Assembly (NCBI GenBank): GCA_000145985.1 | Contig: CP002098.1 | Span: 1-64,000, forward strand | From: Ignisphaera aggregans DSM 17230 | GTDB lineage: Archaea; Thermoproteota; Thermoprotei_A; Sulfolobales; Ignisphaeraceae | DNA: 64,000 nucleotides | Direction of reading: 5' to 3' | Part shown: positions 1 to 9,252 of the stretch, in pieces | Position numbering within the stretch: the first letter of the stretch is position 1 | How the letters are laid out: the number at the start of each line of letters is the position of its first letter | Notes under the pieces: model-generated | What the model was told of the DNA's origin: nothing | Database searches by the model: none | What the model saw: the letters and a program-made list of their open reading frames with translations, nothing else | Translations under genes and position numbers: made by a program

Positions 1-203
1 TTTAACAATAATATAGCTAAAGATCTAAAATATTTTTCAATGTATAATCGGTTAACTCTTTCGACATTTTTATCATCATTTACAATCAAATGCTTCATCT
101 TTCTAATATGGGAATGAAATGCTTATAATCTCTTTAAATAATGTTTTATTGGCTCTACGCAATGAAGCTATGAACATAGAGCTTTCTAAACCTCCTAAGA
201 CTG

Positions 204-268
204 AGTAGTGATGCTTCTATAATGGAGTGTTCTGACGAAGATGATAGATGATTAGAGTCTCTGAGATG
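204..268 (+). ncRNA. Candidate box C/D guide RNA (weak)
   Basis: A C-like box GTGATGC lies at 208-214, CTGA at 232-235, a C'-like box ATGATAG at 241-247 and a final CTGA at 261-264. The order C, D', C', D and the 5-base D'-C' spacing fit an archaeal box C/D guide. Both C-type boxes deviate from RTGATGA, the first guide is 17 bases long, and there is no clear terminal stem. No target was assigned. Confidence 0.3.
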
Positions 269-384
269 CAAAAACAATGCTCTTTAGGATGATGAGGAGG
301 TTATATAACCTAGATATAAATATGTACATCTATGGCTTAATAAACCAGTAATATTTATAATTTCAGAAATACAATAATAGATAT

Positions 385-442
385 GTCCTCTCAGACGCCT
401 CGTGAAACGAGGAGAATGAAGAGGGGAGCCGACGGGGTCGTA
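385..442 (+). ncRNA. Candidate structured small RNA
   Basis: A short GC-rich island stands in AT-rich flanks. CCTCT (387-391) pairs with AGAGG (420-424); inside it CCTCG (398-402) pairs with CGAGG (408-412), leaving a purine-rich internal loop that could hold a kink-turn. A second hairpin, CGAC/GTCG, follows at 430-440. A TATA-like ATTTATAATTT near 350 would start a plus-strand transcript about here. GC islands in AT-rich hyperthermophile genomes are often RNA genes. I do not recognise a family. Confidence 0.3.
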
Positions 443-550
443 TATCCCTTTATAATTCTATATATATTACATGTTTTAACTCTGTCTTAATACAATACAA
501 AGACTTATACAGTATATCCTTAGTTAGAGAATCTTATTAAGATTTGATGG

Positions 551-623
<73 letters not shown>

Positions 624-739
624 ACGCTATTAAGCTATATCTGATAATGAATTTTAAGGTTTTCTACTTTTTTATTGAATTCATGTGTTATATTTTGTAT
701 TTCTTTCTATAACTATATTGTAGAGAGGTTTAGAGGCTT

Positions 740-1960
740 ATGTCAACTGATAATGATGTGTCTGCTGTATTAGATAAAGTATTTTCACAGATATTAAAGT
801 CTAATATATTTATCAATAGAGAGGTTTTAAGACCTGACTATATACCTGATGAACTTCCACATAGAGAGGAACAAATAGCAAAGCTAGGTTCTATTCTTGC
901 CCCATCTTTAAGGGGATATAGACCTAGTAATGTATTTATCTATGGACTTACAGGCACAGGTAAAACTGCTGTTACTAAATACGTTATTAAGAAGCTTTAT
1001 AACAAGGCTGTAGAGCTAGGATTAGATATAATACATTGTTATATAAACACTAGACAAGATGATACCACCTATAGAGTTATACTACGTTTAGCTGAATGCA
1101 CAAATCTTAGACTGCCCTTCACAGGCATATCTACTGCAGAAGCATATAGAAGATTCTTAAGAGCTTTGGATTCTAGAGGAGGTATAATGATTGTTGTTCT
1201 AGACGAAATAGACTTCTTAATTAAGCGCCAAGGCGATGAACTTCTATATAGATTAACTAGAAGTGGTGATGAACTACATAACTCTAAGATTTCAATAATA
1301 GGGATAACAAATGATCTCAAACTTGTTGAAGATCTAGATCCTAGAGTCAGGAGTAGTCTTGGAGAAATAGAGATGGTATTTCCACCTTACAATGCTATAC
1401 AATTGGAGGATATACTCAAAAGAAGAGCGAAGATGGCTTTTAATCCTAATGCTATTGATAATAGTGTTATAAGTCTTTGTGCAGCATTGGCAGCAAGAGA
1501 GCATGGAGATGCACGAAGAGCTCTAGATCTACTTAGAGTAGCTGGTGAAATTGCAGAGAGGGAGGGGAGCACCGTTGTTACAAGAGATCATGTATATAAG
1601 GCTTTAAAGGAGATTGAGAGGGATAGAGTTGGTGAAGTTATAATGACAATGCCTCTACATTCAAAACTAGTACTACTATCTATTCTCTATCTCACAAGAG
1701 GCGGTGGTAAGACGACTACAGGTGATGTATATACATATTATAAATCTCTATGTTCTAAGATAGGTATTGAAAGTGTTACACAGAGAAGAGTTAGTGATAT
1801 TATAGGCGAACTCGATATGGCTGGTATAATAACAGCTAAAGTAATAAGTCGTGGTAGATATGGAAAAACACGTATAATATCACTAGCGGTACCTGAAGAT
1901 ATAGTTATAAAGACTCTTAAGGAGGATCCATATCTTGAACCACTACTATCTTGGGATTGA
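740..1960 (+). CDS. cdc6: Orc1/Cdc6 replication initiator
   Basis: This is the origin-recognition and helicase-loading AAA+ ATPase of archaea (406 aa, normal length). Walker A GLTGTGKT is at residues 69-76, Walker B with VLDEID at about 153-158, sensor 1 around SIIGITND (186-192), and a sensor-2 helix GDARRALDLL near 255-265. The C-terminal third is the DNA-binding winged helix. Its 3' end overlaps the DUF99 gene by 26 bases. Archaeal origins often lie beside cdc6, so the upstream stretch is a candidate origin location, but I see no clear origin-recognition-box repeats there. Confidence 0.95.
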   Translation: MSTDNDVSAVLDKVFSQILKSNIFINREVLRPDYIPDELPHREEQIAKLGSILAPSLRGYRPSNVFIYGLTGTGKTAVTKYVIKKLYNKAVELGLDIIHCYINTRQDDTTYRVILRLAECTNLRLPFTGISTAEAYRRFLRALDSRGGIMIVVLDEIDFLIKRQGDELLYRLTRSGDELHNSKISIIGITNDLKLVEDLDPRVRSSLGEIEMVFPPYNAIQLEDILKRRAKMAFNPNAIDNSVISLCAALAAREHGDARRALDLLRVAGEIAEREGSTVVTRDHVYKALKEIERDRVGEVIMTMPLHSKLVLLSILYLTRGGGKTTTGDVYTYYKSLCSKIGIESVTQRRVSDIIGELDMAGIITAKVISRGRYGKTRIISLAVPEDIVIKTLKEDPYLEPLLSWD

Positions 1961-2552
1961 CGATGGATACTTTAGAGTTAGTGCAAAAAATTGCAAAGGA
2001 GTATACAAAACTGTTGTTGTAGGTATCTTAACAAATAATAGAAGTATAATTGACATCTTTATAGAGCCTATAACCATAGATTCCCTAGATGCTATATCAA
2101 GCATCTTTAAAATTATTGATGTTGCTAACAAATTATATGGAGTAGATGTGATATTTCTTGATGGAGTTACATATGCAGGCTTCAATATAGTCGATCCTAA
2201 GAAACTCTATAACCTTACTTCCATTCCTATAATAACAGTATTTCAACATGAACTAGAACTTGATAAAATATTTAATGCATTAAAAGCTCATTTCAATGAC
2301 TATAAATATCGTTTTAACATTATACATGAAATTTATACAAATAGCATAGAAATCATCCTTAGATATACACATAACAAAATTCGTATCTATCCAATTGGCA
2401 TACCCTTGAAAGAAGCCTCAGATTTAATACAAAAACTTAGTAAGGACTTTGGAACTCCATATCCATTAATATTTGCAGATAGAATTGCATCAATGTTAGG
2501 AAGGGTTATGGATAGACTAATGATGAATATTTTAGAGAGTCCAGCTAGATAG
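1935..2552 (+). CDS. DUF99 (UPF0215) family protein
   Basis: A 205-aa protein of the archaeal DUF99/UPF0215 family, distantly related in fold to endonuclease V; no verified activity is known to me. Visible landmarks are the N-terminal GIDDG (residues 8-12) and DGVTYAGFN around residue 75. The start is TTG at 1935, preceded by a GAGGA ribosome-binding site inside the end of cdc6, so the two genes are likely translationally coupled. The 3' end overlaps the convergent AdoHcy hydrolase gene by 21 bases. Confidence 0.8.
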   Translation: MNHYYLGIDDGYFRVSAKNCKGVYKTVVVGILTNNRSIIDIFIEPITIDSLDAISSIFKIIDVANKLYGVDVIFLDGVTYAGFNIVDPKKLYNLTSIPIITVFQHELELDKIFNALKAHFNDYKYRFNIIHEIYTNSIEIILRYTHNKIRIYPIGIPLKEASDLIQKLSKDFGTPYPLIFADRIASMLGRVMDRLMMNILESPAR

Positions 2553-3788
2553 ATACTTCTTCTGCTCTTCTGTTAATGTATCTATCTCAATACCCATACT
2601 AGCTAGTTTTAGTTCTGCAACTTTTTGATCTATCTCTAGTGGAACATCATATACCCTTTTCTCAAGTCTTCCCCGATTCTCAACAATATACTTAGCTGAG
2701 AGTGCTTGATTGGCAAAACTCATATCCATAACCTCACTAGGATGTCCCTCAGCACAAACAAGATTTACTAGTCTTCCTCTTCCTAATAGATATAATCTTC
2801 TTCCATTTGGAAGTACATACTCTGTAACACACTCCCTTAAATCCCTCTTAGAGATTGCCATAGCCTCTAAATCCTTAACATTTATTTCTACATCAAAGTG
2901 CCCAGAATTTGCAAGAATTGCTCCATCTTTCATTAACTCAAAGTGTTGTCTATTTATAACATTTATATTACCTGTAGCAGTAATAAATATATCTCCCAGT
3001 TTTGCCGCTTCACTCATCTTCATAACCATAAATCCATCCATAACAGCTTCAAGTGCTCTTATAGGATTCACCTCTGTTACTATCACATTTGCACCCATAC
3101 CTCTAAATCTCAATGCGATTCCTCTTCCAACCCATCCATATCCAGCCACAACAACAGTCTTACCTGCTATGAGAGTGTTTGTCGCTCGTAATATTCCATC
3201 AACAGTACTCTGACCTGTACCATACCTATTGTCAAAGAGATACTTAGTCAAAGCATTATTTACTGCTATAACTGGGTACCCTAATACGCCTTCACGTTCC
3301 ATCGATTTTAATCTAAGAACTCCTGTTGTAGTTTCTTCTGTTCCTCCATATATCTTATGCACAATATCCTTCATATTGGTATGTATATATGAATGAAGGT
3401 CTCCACCATCATCTATAACGATATGAGGCTCTATAGAGGCAACCTTGCTTATAGCCCAAAAATACTCTTCTGTTGTCTCTCCTCTCCATGCAAATACATG
3501 AATACCCTCCTCAACAAGAGCTGAAGCTACATCATCCTGTGTAGATAGAGGATTACTTGCAGCAAGCCATATCTCAGCACCACCAGCACTTAGCGTTTTA
3601 ACCAATACTGCTGTCTCCTTAGTTACATGAAGAACTGCACTAATCCTAATACCATTAAGTGGCTTTGTTCTACTAAATTCATCCATTATTCTTCTTAATA
3701 CAGGCATGTGATTCAGGGCCCACTCTATCTGTATCCTCCCCTTAGGAGCTAAAGATAAATCCTTAACCTTGTACTCCATAAAAATCAC
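2532..3788 (-). CDS. ahcY: S-adenosylhomocysteine hydrolase
   Basis: Hydrolyses S-adenosylhomocysteine to adenosine and homocysteine, relieving product inhibition of methyltransferases, several of which (Trm1, Trm-G10, fibrillarin, Dph5) are encoded in this window. The 418-aa protein has the NAD-binding Rossmann motif GYGWVGRG at about residues 215-222, the SVxDGILRAT-type helix before it, and the C-terminal LDxxVAxLKL tail. It ends in SSWTL rather than the usual terminal tyrosine. It is divergent from the UPF0200 gene. Confidence 0.95.
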   Translation of the reverse strand: MIFMEYKVKDLSLAPKGRIQIEWALNHMPVLRRIMDEFSRTKPLNGIRISAVLHVTKETAVLVKTLSAGGAEIWLAASNPLSTQDDVASALVEEGIHVFAWRGETTEEYFWAISKVASIEPHIVIDDGGDLHSYIHTNMKDIVHKIYGGTEETTTGVLRLKSMEREGVLGYPVIAVNNALTKYLFDNRYGTGQSTVDGILRATNTLIAGKTVVVAGYGWVGRGIALRFRGMGANVIVTEVNPIRALEAVMDGFMVMKMSEAAKLGDIFITATGNINVINRQHFELMKDGAILANSGHFDVEINVKDLEAMAISKRDLRECVTEYVLPNGRRLYLLGRGRLVNLVCAEGHPSEVMDMSFANQALSAKYIVENRGRLEKRVYDVPLEIDQKVAELKLASMGIEIDTLTEEQKKYLSSWTL

Positions 3789-3855
3789 TAACTATAGTAA
3801 CGAATAACAGATTAAAAAACTCTTAAGCTTTGTTATAGTAGAGCGGTGTTAAACC

Positions 3856-4437
3856 ATGGGAAATACTTGTAGAAAGGCTTTAATATTGTTAGCAGGTATG
3901 CCTGGCTCTGGAAAGAGTATCTTTGCATTGAAAGCAAAGGAATATGGCTTCGGAATTGTGTCTCTAGGTGATATAATACGTGAAGAAGCTATTAAGAGAA
4001 AACTTGTGCTAGATTCAAAAAATATGATGTCTATAGCTAAAGAACTACGTAGAACATATGGAAAGGATATAGTAGCTAGACTTGCTCTAAAAAGAATACT
4101 GGAAATGTTGAATATACACTCTATCGTCATAGTTGATGGTATAAGAAATCTAGAGGAAGTAGAATTCTTAAAGAGTAATATAGATGCAGAACTAATAATA
4201 GTATCGATACATGCTTCTCCAAAAACCAGATTTAAAAGATTAGTTGAGAGAGGTCGGAGTGATGATCCAAAAGATTGGGAATCCTTTCTTAATCGTGACT
4301 ATGAAGAGCTATCCCTAGGTTTAGGCAATGTAATAGCGTTATCAGATGTTATAATAGTTAATGAAGGTTCTCTACAAGAATTTCATCAACTAATAGAAAA
4401 CTTTTTCGATAGGGTGATAAAGACTTGGTGTACATAA
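3856..4437 (+). CDS. UPF0200 P-loop nucleotide kinase-like protein
   Basis: A 193-aa P-loop protein with Walker A GMPGSGKS at residues 14-21 and a fold like adenylate or dephospho-CoA kinases (a DIIREEA helix after the first strand and an RLxERGRxDD lid-like segment). The archaeal UPF0200 family is often annotated as dephospho-CoA kinase; that activity is not established. The gene overlaps the UPF0201 gene by 13 bases, a pairing conserved in archaea, which suggests a joint role. Confidence 0.8.
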   Translation: MGNTCRKALILLAGMPGSGKSIFALKAKEYGFGIVSLGDIIREEAIKRKLVLDSKNMMSIAKELRRTYGKDIVARLALKRILEMLNIHSIVIVDGIRNLEEVEFLKSNIDAELIIVSIHASPKTRFKRLVERGRSDDPKDWESFLNRDYEELSLGLGNVIALSDVIIVNEGSLQEFHQLIENFFDRVIKTWCT

Positions 4438-4865
4438 GAATTGAGGCTGAAGTTAAACCTACAGAGGATGTATCAAAGGTTCTAAGAGCTATTAAGAATA
4501 TAATAGATAGTGAAAACATTAAGATAGAAGATATTGGTAACGAATACAAGGTGATTATAGTTGAAGAAACCAATATTAATTCATTAAAGAAACTCTATAG
4601 CCTGTTAAGAAGACAAAAAATATTGGATTCTGCTAGAAACATATTGCTAAGACATCTCAAAGGTAATTCAGTTGAATTTAAATTAAATAAGCAGGCAGTA
4701 TACCAAGGAGTTATAAGTTTTGTTGAAAGCGATACAGAAAGTCCTCTTGGTGCTATTACCATTCTCATCACAAGTCCAAAGATAAATCTAATAATAGACT
4801 GGTTAACACCTAGAACATCTAGAGGAAAACCTATATGGGAAATAGAGCCTCCATCTGATGCATAA
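4425..4865 (+). CDS. UPF0201 family protein
   Basis: A 146-aa member of archaeal UPF0201, predicted to be RNA-binding by fold resemblance; function unknown. The N-terminus has alternating beta-strand character (RIEAEVKPTEDVSKV), and the conserved C-terminal region reads GAITILITS then IIDWLTPRTSRGKPIWE. The start is TTG at 4425 or GTG at 4428, inside the end of the UPF0200 gene, so the two are probably translated together. It converges on RNase Z. Confidence 0.75.
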   Translation: MVYIRIEAEVKPTEDVSKVLRAIKNIIDSENIKIEDIGNEYKVIIVEETNINSLKKLYSLLRRQKILDSARNILLRHLKGNSVEFKLNKQAVYQGVISFVESDTESPLGAITILITSPKINLIIDWLTPRTSRGKPIWEIEPPSDA

Positions 4866-4880
4866 AGATTATTATTAATA

Positions 4881-5753
4881 CTATCTACATATGTATATCT
4901 CAAGAGGTATTACTGAGAGATCCTCTGCTATCAATATCTCCTTATTGAATACCCTATATGCTCTAGATATGAAATCTCCTAGCATTGTTGTAGTATATCT
5001 AGAACTGATGTGTGTCAATATCAAGAGATTTGCATTGAGTTCTCTAGCTGTATTTGCAGCATTATATACCGTTGAATGGAATGTTTTTTCAGCTCTTTTA
5101 ATATCCTGGTAATAGTCTAGAAATGTAGCTTCGCTAATCAATATATCTATACTCATATTTCTAAGAGTATTAATACACTCATTACTACATATACCATCAC
5201 CTGTGTAGAATATTCTTATTGTATTATGACATTTTCCTATATCACGCAACTCTACTACATATCCGTAGGACTCTACATCACCATGGTTTACCGGAATTGG
5301 CATAATGCTTATATCTTCAGAAAGACTCTTAATACTAAGTCTATTACTTAACAGCTCTGAAGCAGATACTACCTCTAACTCTATGTCACATTCATTAGCA
5401 TCTCTCCTATTTTTCCTACCCCCGATTAATAATGAGGAAATAACGTTTTCAAAATTCTTTGGACATATTATCCTCAATATCTTTTTTCCTCTACCTTGTG
5501 AACATGTCCTCATATATAATGATTCAATAAGCGGAAATAGTCCATATATATGATCCCCGTGTAAATGTGATATTCCTATAATCTCTATTCTAGATATATC
5601 AAATCTCAATTCATCTAATCTTATTTGAGTGCCCTCACCAACATCTAATAGTATACAGCTCTTTGATCCACAGATTAATAGAGATGATGTAAATCTCTTT
5701 TTGGTAGGTATAGATGCTGCAGTTCCTAAAAAAGCTATAAAGTTTTTCCTCAT
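4881..5753 (-). CDS. rnz: Ribonuclease Z (tRNA 3' endonuclease)
   Basis: Cleaves tRNA precursors after the discriminator base so that CCA can be added; most tRNAs in this window do not encode CCA, so the enzyme is needed. The 290-aa metallo-beta-lactamase protein has the zinc motif SHLHGDH at residues 62-68, a TGDG metal-ligand segment near 195-200, an HST element and the C-terminal LTHISSRY. Its ATG start overlaps the stop of the Trm-G10 gene by four bases, forming a two-gene tRNA-maturation operon. Confidence 0.93.
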   Translation of the reverse strand: MRKNFIAFLGTAASIPTKKRFTSSLLICGSKSCILLDVGEGTQIRLDELRFDISRIEIIGISHLHGDHIYGLFPLIESLYMRTCSQGRGKKILRIICPKNFENVISSLLIGGRKNRRDANECDIELEVVSASELLSNRLSIKSLSEDISIMPIPVNHGDVESYGYVVELRDIGKCHNTIRIFYTGDGICSNECINTLRNMSIDILISEATFLDYYQDIKRAEKTFHSTVYNAANTARELNANLLILTHISSRYTTTMLGDFISRAYRVFNKEILIAEDLSVIPLEIYICR

Positions 5754-6781
5754 TTTCTTTGAACCACATATATTACTCTTGTTAAAGAGCTGTGAACCTT
5801 ATTAAGATGTTTCTCAGCTATATTAAAACTATTATCGTATAGTACCTCTTCAGTATAATCAGCATATTGTAGAGGTACAGCAAATACCATAAATCTTCCA
5901 CTTTTTAAAGCATCAGATGCATTTCTAATAAAACCCTTTAATAAGTTTTCCATGCTTTGTGATCGTGGAACTGTTTGAATACCATATGGAGGATCTGTAA
6001 CAATAGCATTAATAACATTATAGCGATATGGAGATAATGTTGCATCACTAAGAATAATATCTATCATATTATCACATTTATAACTAATACTGTTGATCTT
6101 TGAACCTAAGACCATTCTCATATCTATATCAGAGCAATAGACTCTAAACCCCATAAGACATGCTTCTATAGCTATTCCACCTACTCCACAAAAAGGATCT
6201 AGTATAGTATCATGTCTCTCTGTACTTATCTTAGCAAGATTTATGAGAAGTCTGGCTAAGACAGGCTTCATGGTGCCAGGTCTATAGTATGGTCTTTTAT
6301 GTGGCTCTCTATCACTATACAATGCAATTCTTCTTCGTAAAATTATTTCATATACTAATATCATACCCAATAAAAATACTGCTCTTATCTTCCTAGTACA
6401 GTTTCTATATCTTGTGAAGCCCCTTTCAACCAATTTTCTATATAATAACAATCCCTCTTCCTTACCAAAACCCCTTATGGAATCGATATCAATACATACC
6501 CCACTACCTTTATCATAGTATTCTAATACTAATTTCAAAACCTCATCAATATCAGAAACAATATCAATAAGGATGCCGAGCTCAACTATAGTAGATGCTC
6601 TCTTAATTAAAATATTAATAGCTTTTTCCATAGTTCTAAATATTACAAATTCGTCAATTCTAATAGAATCCGTTATTTCATAGCCCTCTCCACTAATTAT
6701 AGATATAAGCTCTGAATATGATAATGAGGCTATATCTCCTGCTAACCTCGCTATAAAGTATCTATTCTTATTCATACTCAT
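5750..6781 (-). CDS. trmG10: tRNA (guanine10-N2)-methyltransferase Trm-G10
   Basis: Methylates N2 of G10 in tRNA using S-adenosylmethionine. The 343-aa protein has an N-terminal THUMP-type RNA-binding region (about 1-150) and a C-terminal Rossmann methyltransferase with motif I DPFCGVGG at about 200-207 and motif IV DPPYGI near 268-273, characteristic of N2-guanine methyltransferases. It is the first gene of an operon with rnz. Confidence 0.9.
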   Translation of the reverse strand: MSMNKNRYFIARLAGDIASLSYSELISIISGEGYEITDSIRIDEFVIFRTMEKAINILIKRASTIVELGILIDIVSDIDEVLKLVLEYYDKGSGVCIDIDSIRGFGKEEGLLLYRKLVERGFTRYRNCTRKIRAVFLLGMILVYEIILRRRIALYSDREPHKRPYYRPGTMKPVLARLLINLAKISTERHDTILDPFCGVGGIAIEACLMGFRVYCSDIDMRMVLGSKINSISYKCDNMIDIILSDATLSPYRYNVINAIVTDPPYGIQTVPRSQSMENLLKGFIRNASDALKSGRFMVFAVPLQYADYTEEVLYDNSFNIAEKHLNKVHSSLTRVIYVVQRK

Positions 6782-6855
6782 GGATTATACCTTAAATCGA
6801 TAAGCTATATTTATCTACAATATTAAGATATTAGATATAGCTCTTATATGTTAAT

Positions 6856-7761
6856 CTATAGAATATATGGACATATTAGTGGACTGATATCTATAACCTT
6901 TATCCATTTTGGAAGAGATATTTTCTGTTCAATGGTATTCGAGATAATAAGTTCTTTTAGCCCCACTCTTTCTAGATTATCAATACTTTTACTAGAGAGA
7001 AAAGCATGTGAAACTATAGCTATTATATGTTTTGCACCAGCACTATATAGTGTGTCTACAGCTTTAGCTAATGTACCACCAGTACTAATTATATCATCAA
7101 CTATTGCTACAGTTTTTCCATAAATATCAAGTTCCTTTGTATTAACCCTAATTTCACCTGTTACTCTATCTCTATATTTATCTAAATAATCCAAACCTAC
7201 ACCCAACCCCTCTGCTACAATCTTTGCCCTATGTAGAGCACCTTTATCAGGAGCTACAACAAACTCTATCTTACTCTCAGCATATTTAGCCATAAATAGA
7301 TGAGGTAAAATGTTAATGAGCCTAAATTCTAGTCTACTAAATGCTTCAGGAGAATGAACATCTATAGCAACTATAGTGTTAACACCATATATCTTTAACC
7401 CTTGATATAATGCATTTATGCTTATAGGCTCTCCTACCAAGAATCTCTTATCCTGTCTTGCATAAGCTACATATGGAAGAATTAAAGCCTTCACCTTTCT
7501 ATCCAGTCCCTTCACAGCTTCAATAGCTAAATACAACTCAACAATCTTTCTATCCTGTTCTGGATATAAGGATTGCGCTACATAAATTTCTTGGTCTAAT
7601 GCATCAGGAAGTCTTAAGTACTGTTCACCATCTGGGAAAATCTTTGTATAAGGCTTTACTATATCAGCTTTACACTTACTGCGAAGACCCTCCTCTAAAT
7701 CTCTAGTAATACCACTTAGAGATAAGATTTGGACCATATAGCCACACACTAAGACACTCAA
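6856..7761 (-). CDS. prs: Ribose-phosphate pyrophosphokinase
   Basis: Makes PRPP from ribose 5-phosphate and ATP, feeding nucleotide, histidine and cofactor synthesis. The 301-aa protein shows the catalytic flexible-loop region DKGALHRAK (about 190) and the PRPP-binding loop VDDIISTGGT (about 238-247). Family members usually begin just before the first beta strand, so the ATG at 7737 (MVQILSL) may be the true start. RpiA at 49318 supplies the substrate. Confidence 0.92.
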   Translation of the reverse strand: MSVLVCGYMVQILSLSGITRDLEEGLRSKCKADIVKPYTKIFPDGEQYLRLPDALDQEIYVAQSLYPEQDRKIVELYLAIEAVKGLDRKVKALILPYVAYARQDKRFLVGEPISINALYQGLKIYGVNTIVAIDVHSPEAFSRLEFRLINILPHLFMAKYAESKIEFVVAPDKGALHRAKIVAEGLGVGLDYLDKYRDRVTGEIRVNTKELDIYGKTVAIVDDIISTGGTLAKAVDTLYSAGAKHIIAIVSHAFLSSKSIDNLERVGLKELIISNTIEQKISLPKWIKVIDISPLICPYIL

Positions 7762-8355
7762 ATTACTTGAGATATATAAAATTATTTCTAGAAATTATTC
7801 TTCTATTTCAAAGAATAGATATTAGATTGTAATAGAATAAGAAGTATTGAATAATGAAAAGTTATAAGATAAGAATGAAACCCGTTGCGTTCCTCTAACA
7901 CCATTTAAAACTAAAATTGATATAGTAAGCCATACTAGGTTATCTAGTTACATGCTCAGCATATCATATTCATGATGATAGCGTTTCCCAGACCACGGCA
8001 CTCCTAGATTCCTATTTATTCTCAATTCCGTGGTCTGGGTTAGCCCTCAGTGTGGTATCATTAGCTTTAACCACACCTCATGGGGCTCTGTCGAGGTGAA
8101 CGCCACGCACCTCCCATCTGAGCTACGTATCATCCCCAAACCCTCACAGCATAGCTGATCACAGGGCTGATGGAGTCAATCTATAATTTAAATCATCACT
8201 TAAGTACTTAAGAGCTATTCACGGTATTTAAGCTTTACACTACCCCAGAAACAGCCTTTGTATAAAAATTTATTCTTCATTATATAACTCTTACTCTATA
8301 GATATTCTAGTTGTAGATGTTATGGATATTAGATGCTTAAGGAAGGTGTTTTACA
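7762..8355. other. Intergenic stretch between prs and the radical SAM gene
   Basis: The stretch has no protein gene. Its core (7965-8175) is the GC-rich multi-hairpin segment listed separately; the edges are AT-rich and should carry the promoters of prs (minus) and of the radical SAM gene (plus). Confidence 0.5.
7965..8175 (-). ncRNA. Candidate structured non-coding RNA or decayed IS200/IS605 end
   Basis: About 210 bases of clearly higher GC than the flanks, between divergent prs and radical SAM genes. It contains a perfect 12-bp hairpin (987-998 with 8028-8039 after 7000/8000), nested AGCCC/GGGCT (8042-8046/8083-8087) and GTGTGGT/ACCACAC (8050-8056/8070-8076), GAGGTG/CACCTC (8093-8098/8108-8113), and CCCT/AGGG enclosing CAGC/GCTG (8141-8166). 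An AT-rich TATA-like box at about 8183-8195 favours a minus-strand transcript. No SRP or RNase P hallmarks are present. A decayed TnpB/omega-RNA end is the main alternative. Confidence 0.4.
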
Positions 8356-9228
8356 ATGATAGCATCTATAAGAATAACAAATGTTGAGAAAATACCTCTA
8401 TCTTTATGCTGTATTGGTGGTTTAGCATTAGTTTTAAATTTTATTGAATGTCCATTAAATTGCGAAGTTTGTCCATGGGAATCTAATATTAGTAGAAGAA
8501 GTGCTAGGATATTAAAGTTGGATTATGATCTAGTCGATAACTATATAAAGAGGTATAACCCTGATATACTATTCTTCCATGGAGCAGAACCCTATGAGAA
8601 GGAATTAGTGTCAGAAATTTTGAGAAGGGCCTATGAACATAAATATTCATTGCACTATGGAATTAAAGCCAATGCTGAATACCTAAAGCAGATCTCAGCT
8701 TTAAATAAGTTGTATAATATTGCTAAATATATCAATGTGTTATTAATAGAGATATTAGATTGGAAGGATATTATAAATCAATTGAAAAGCGTTGAAAACC
8801 TTATCTATAATAAATCTCTTCTTAGAGATATACATATTGAACTAGTATTGATTATGAGTAGTAGAGAAACTGTATCAAAATTATTGGAAAACGATATTAC
8901 TAAGATATTGAAAACATTATCAATACTTCCAATAAATATTATAACTACTTATGACTATAGCATCTACGAACTAGATAAAATAGCTAAAAATCTAAGAAAA
9001 ATATCTCCCTTAACACAATTTCCTATGGTAAATCTAATAGAGTTTTCATCAACCTTTTGTCCCTATTGCAACATGCCTATTATTGTGAGAAGTGGTGGAG
9101 TTTTAATGAAAATTTCTCTAAATAGCGATGGGAGTTGTAAATATTGTAATAAAAAAGTTGTTATGAATCCATCGATTCTTAAAGTGAAAAAAATCTATAA
9201 GATACCTATAGATATACCTATAGAATAA
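8356..9228 (+). CDS. Radical SAM protein of unknown function
   Basis: The 290-aa protein has the radical SAM cluster motif CPLNCEVC at residues 32-39, followed by a TIM-barrel-like pattern (FFHGAEP, then ELVLIMSS). The C-terminus adds two Cys pairs, CPYC (about 234) and CKYC (about 259), likely a zinc site or auxiliary cluster. The opening resembles pyruvate-formate-lyase-activating-type proteins, but no substrate can be assigned. It precedes the GPN GTPase by 24 bases, suggesting one transcript. Confidence 0.75.
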   Translation: MIASIRITNVEKIPLSLCCIGGLALVLNFIECPLNCEVCPWESNISRRSARILKLDYDLVDNYIKRYNPDILFFHGAEPYEKELVSEILRRAYEHKYSLHYGIKANAEYLKQISALNKLYNIAKYINVLLIEILDWKDIINQLKSVENLIYNKSLLRDIHIELVLIMSSRETVSKLLENDITKILKTLSILPINIITTYDYSIYELDKIAKNLRKISPLTQFPMVNLIEFSSTFCPYCNMPIIVRSGGVLMKISLNSDGSCKYCNKKVVMNPSILKVKKIYKIPIDIPIE

Positions 9229-9252
9229 CTCTTTTTAGTATACTTTAAGGGG

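Larger units (their letters stand above)
1..550. other. Intergenic stretch upstream of tRNA-Ala
   Basis: No protein gene is visible in either strand. Apart from the two candidate small RNAs at 204-268 and 385-442 the stretch is AT-rich and featureless. Confidence 0.6.

Noticed and set aside
740-1960. Antisense frames at 1069-1320 and 1387-1572
   Set aside because: They lie within cdc6 and only mirror its codon bias; the same holds for antisense frames in ahcY, the S-layer and stalk genes, and top6B.
8028-8039. Relationship between the 12-bp hairpin and the RNase P P1 helix
   Set aside because: Both contain GTGGTCTGG, but the surrounding sequence is unrelated, so the match is probably chance.
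7965-8175. SRP (7S) RNA
   Set aside because: Position and structure would allow it, but the conserved helix-8 GGNAR-type loop region is absent on both strands.
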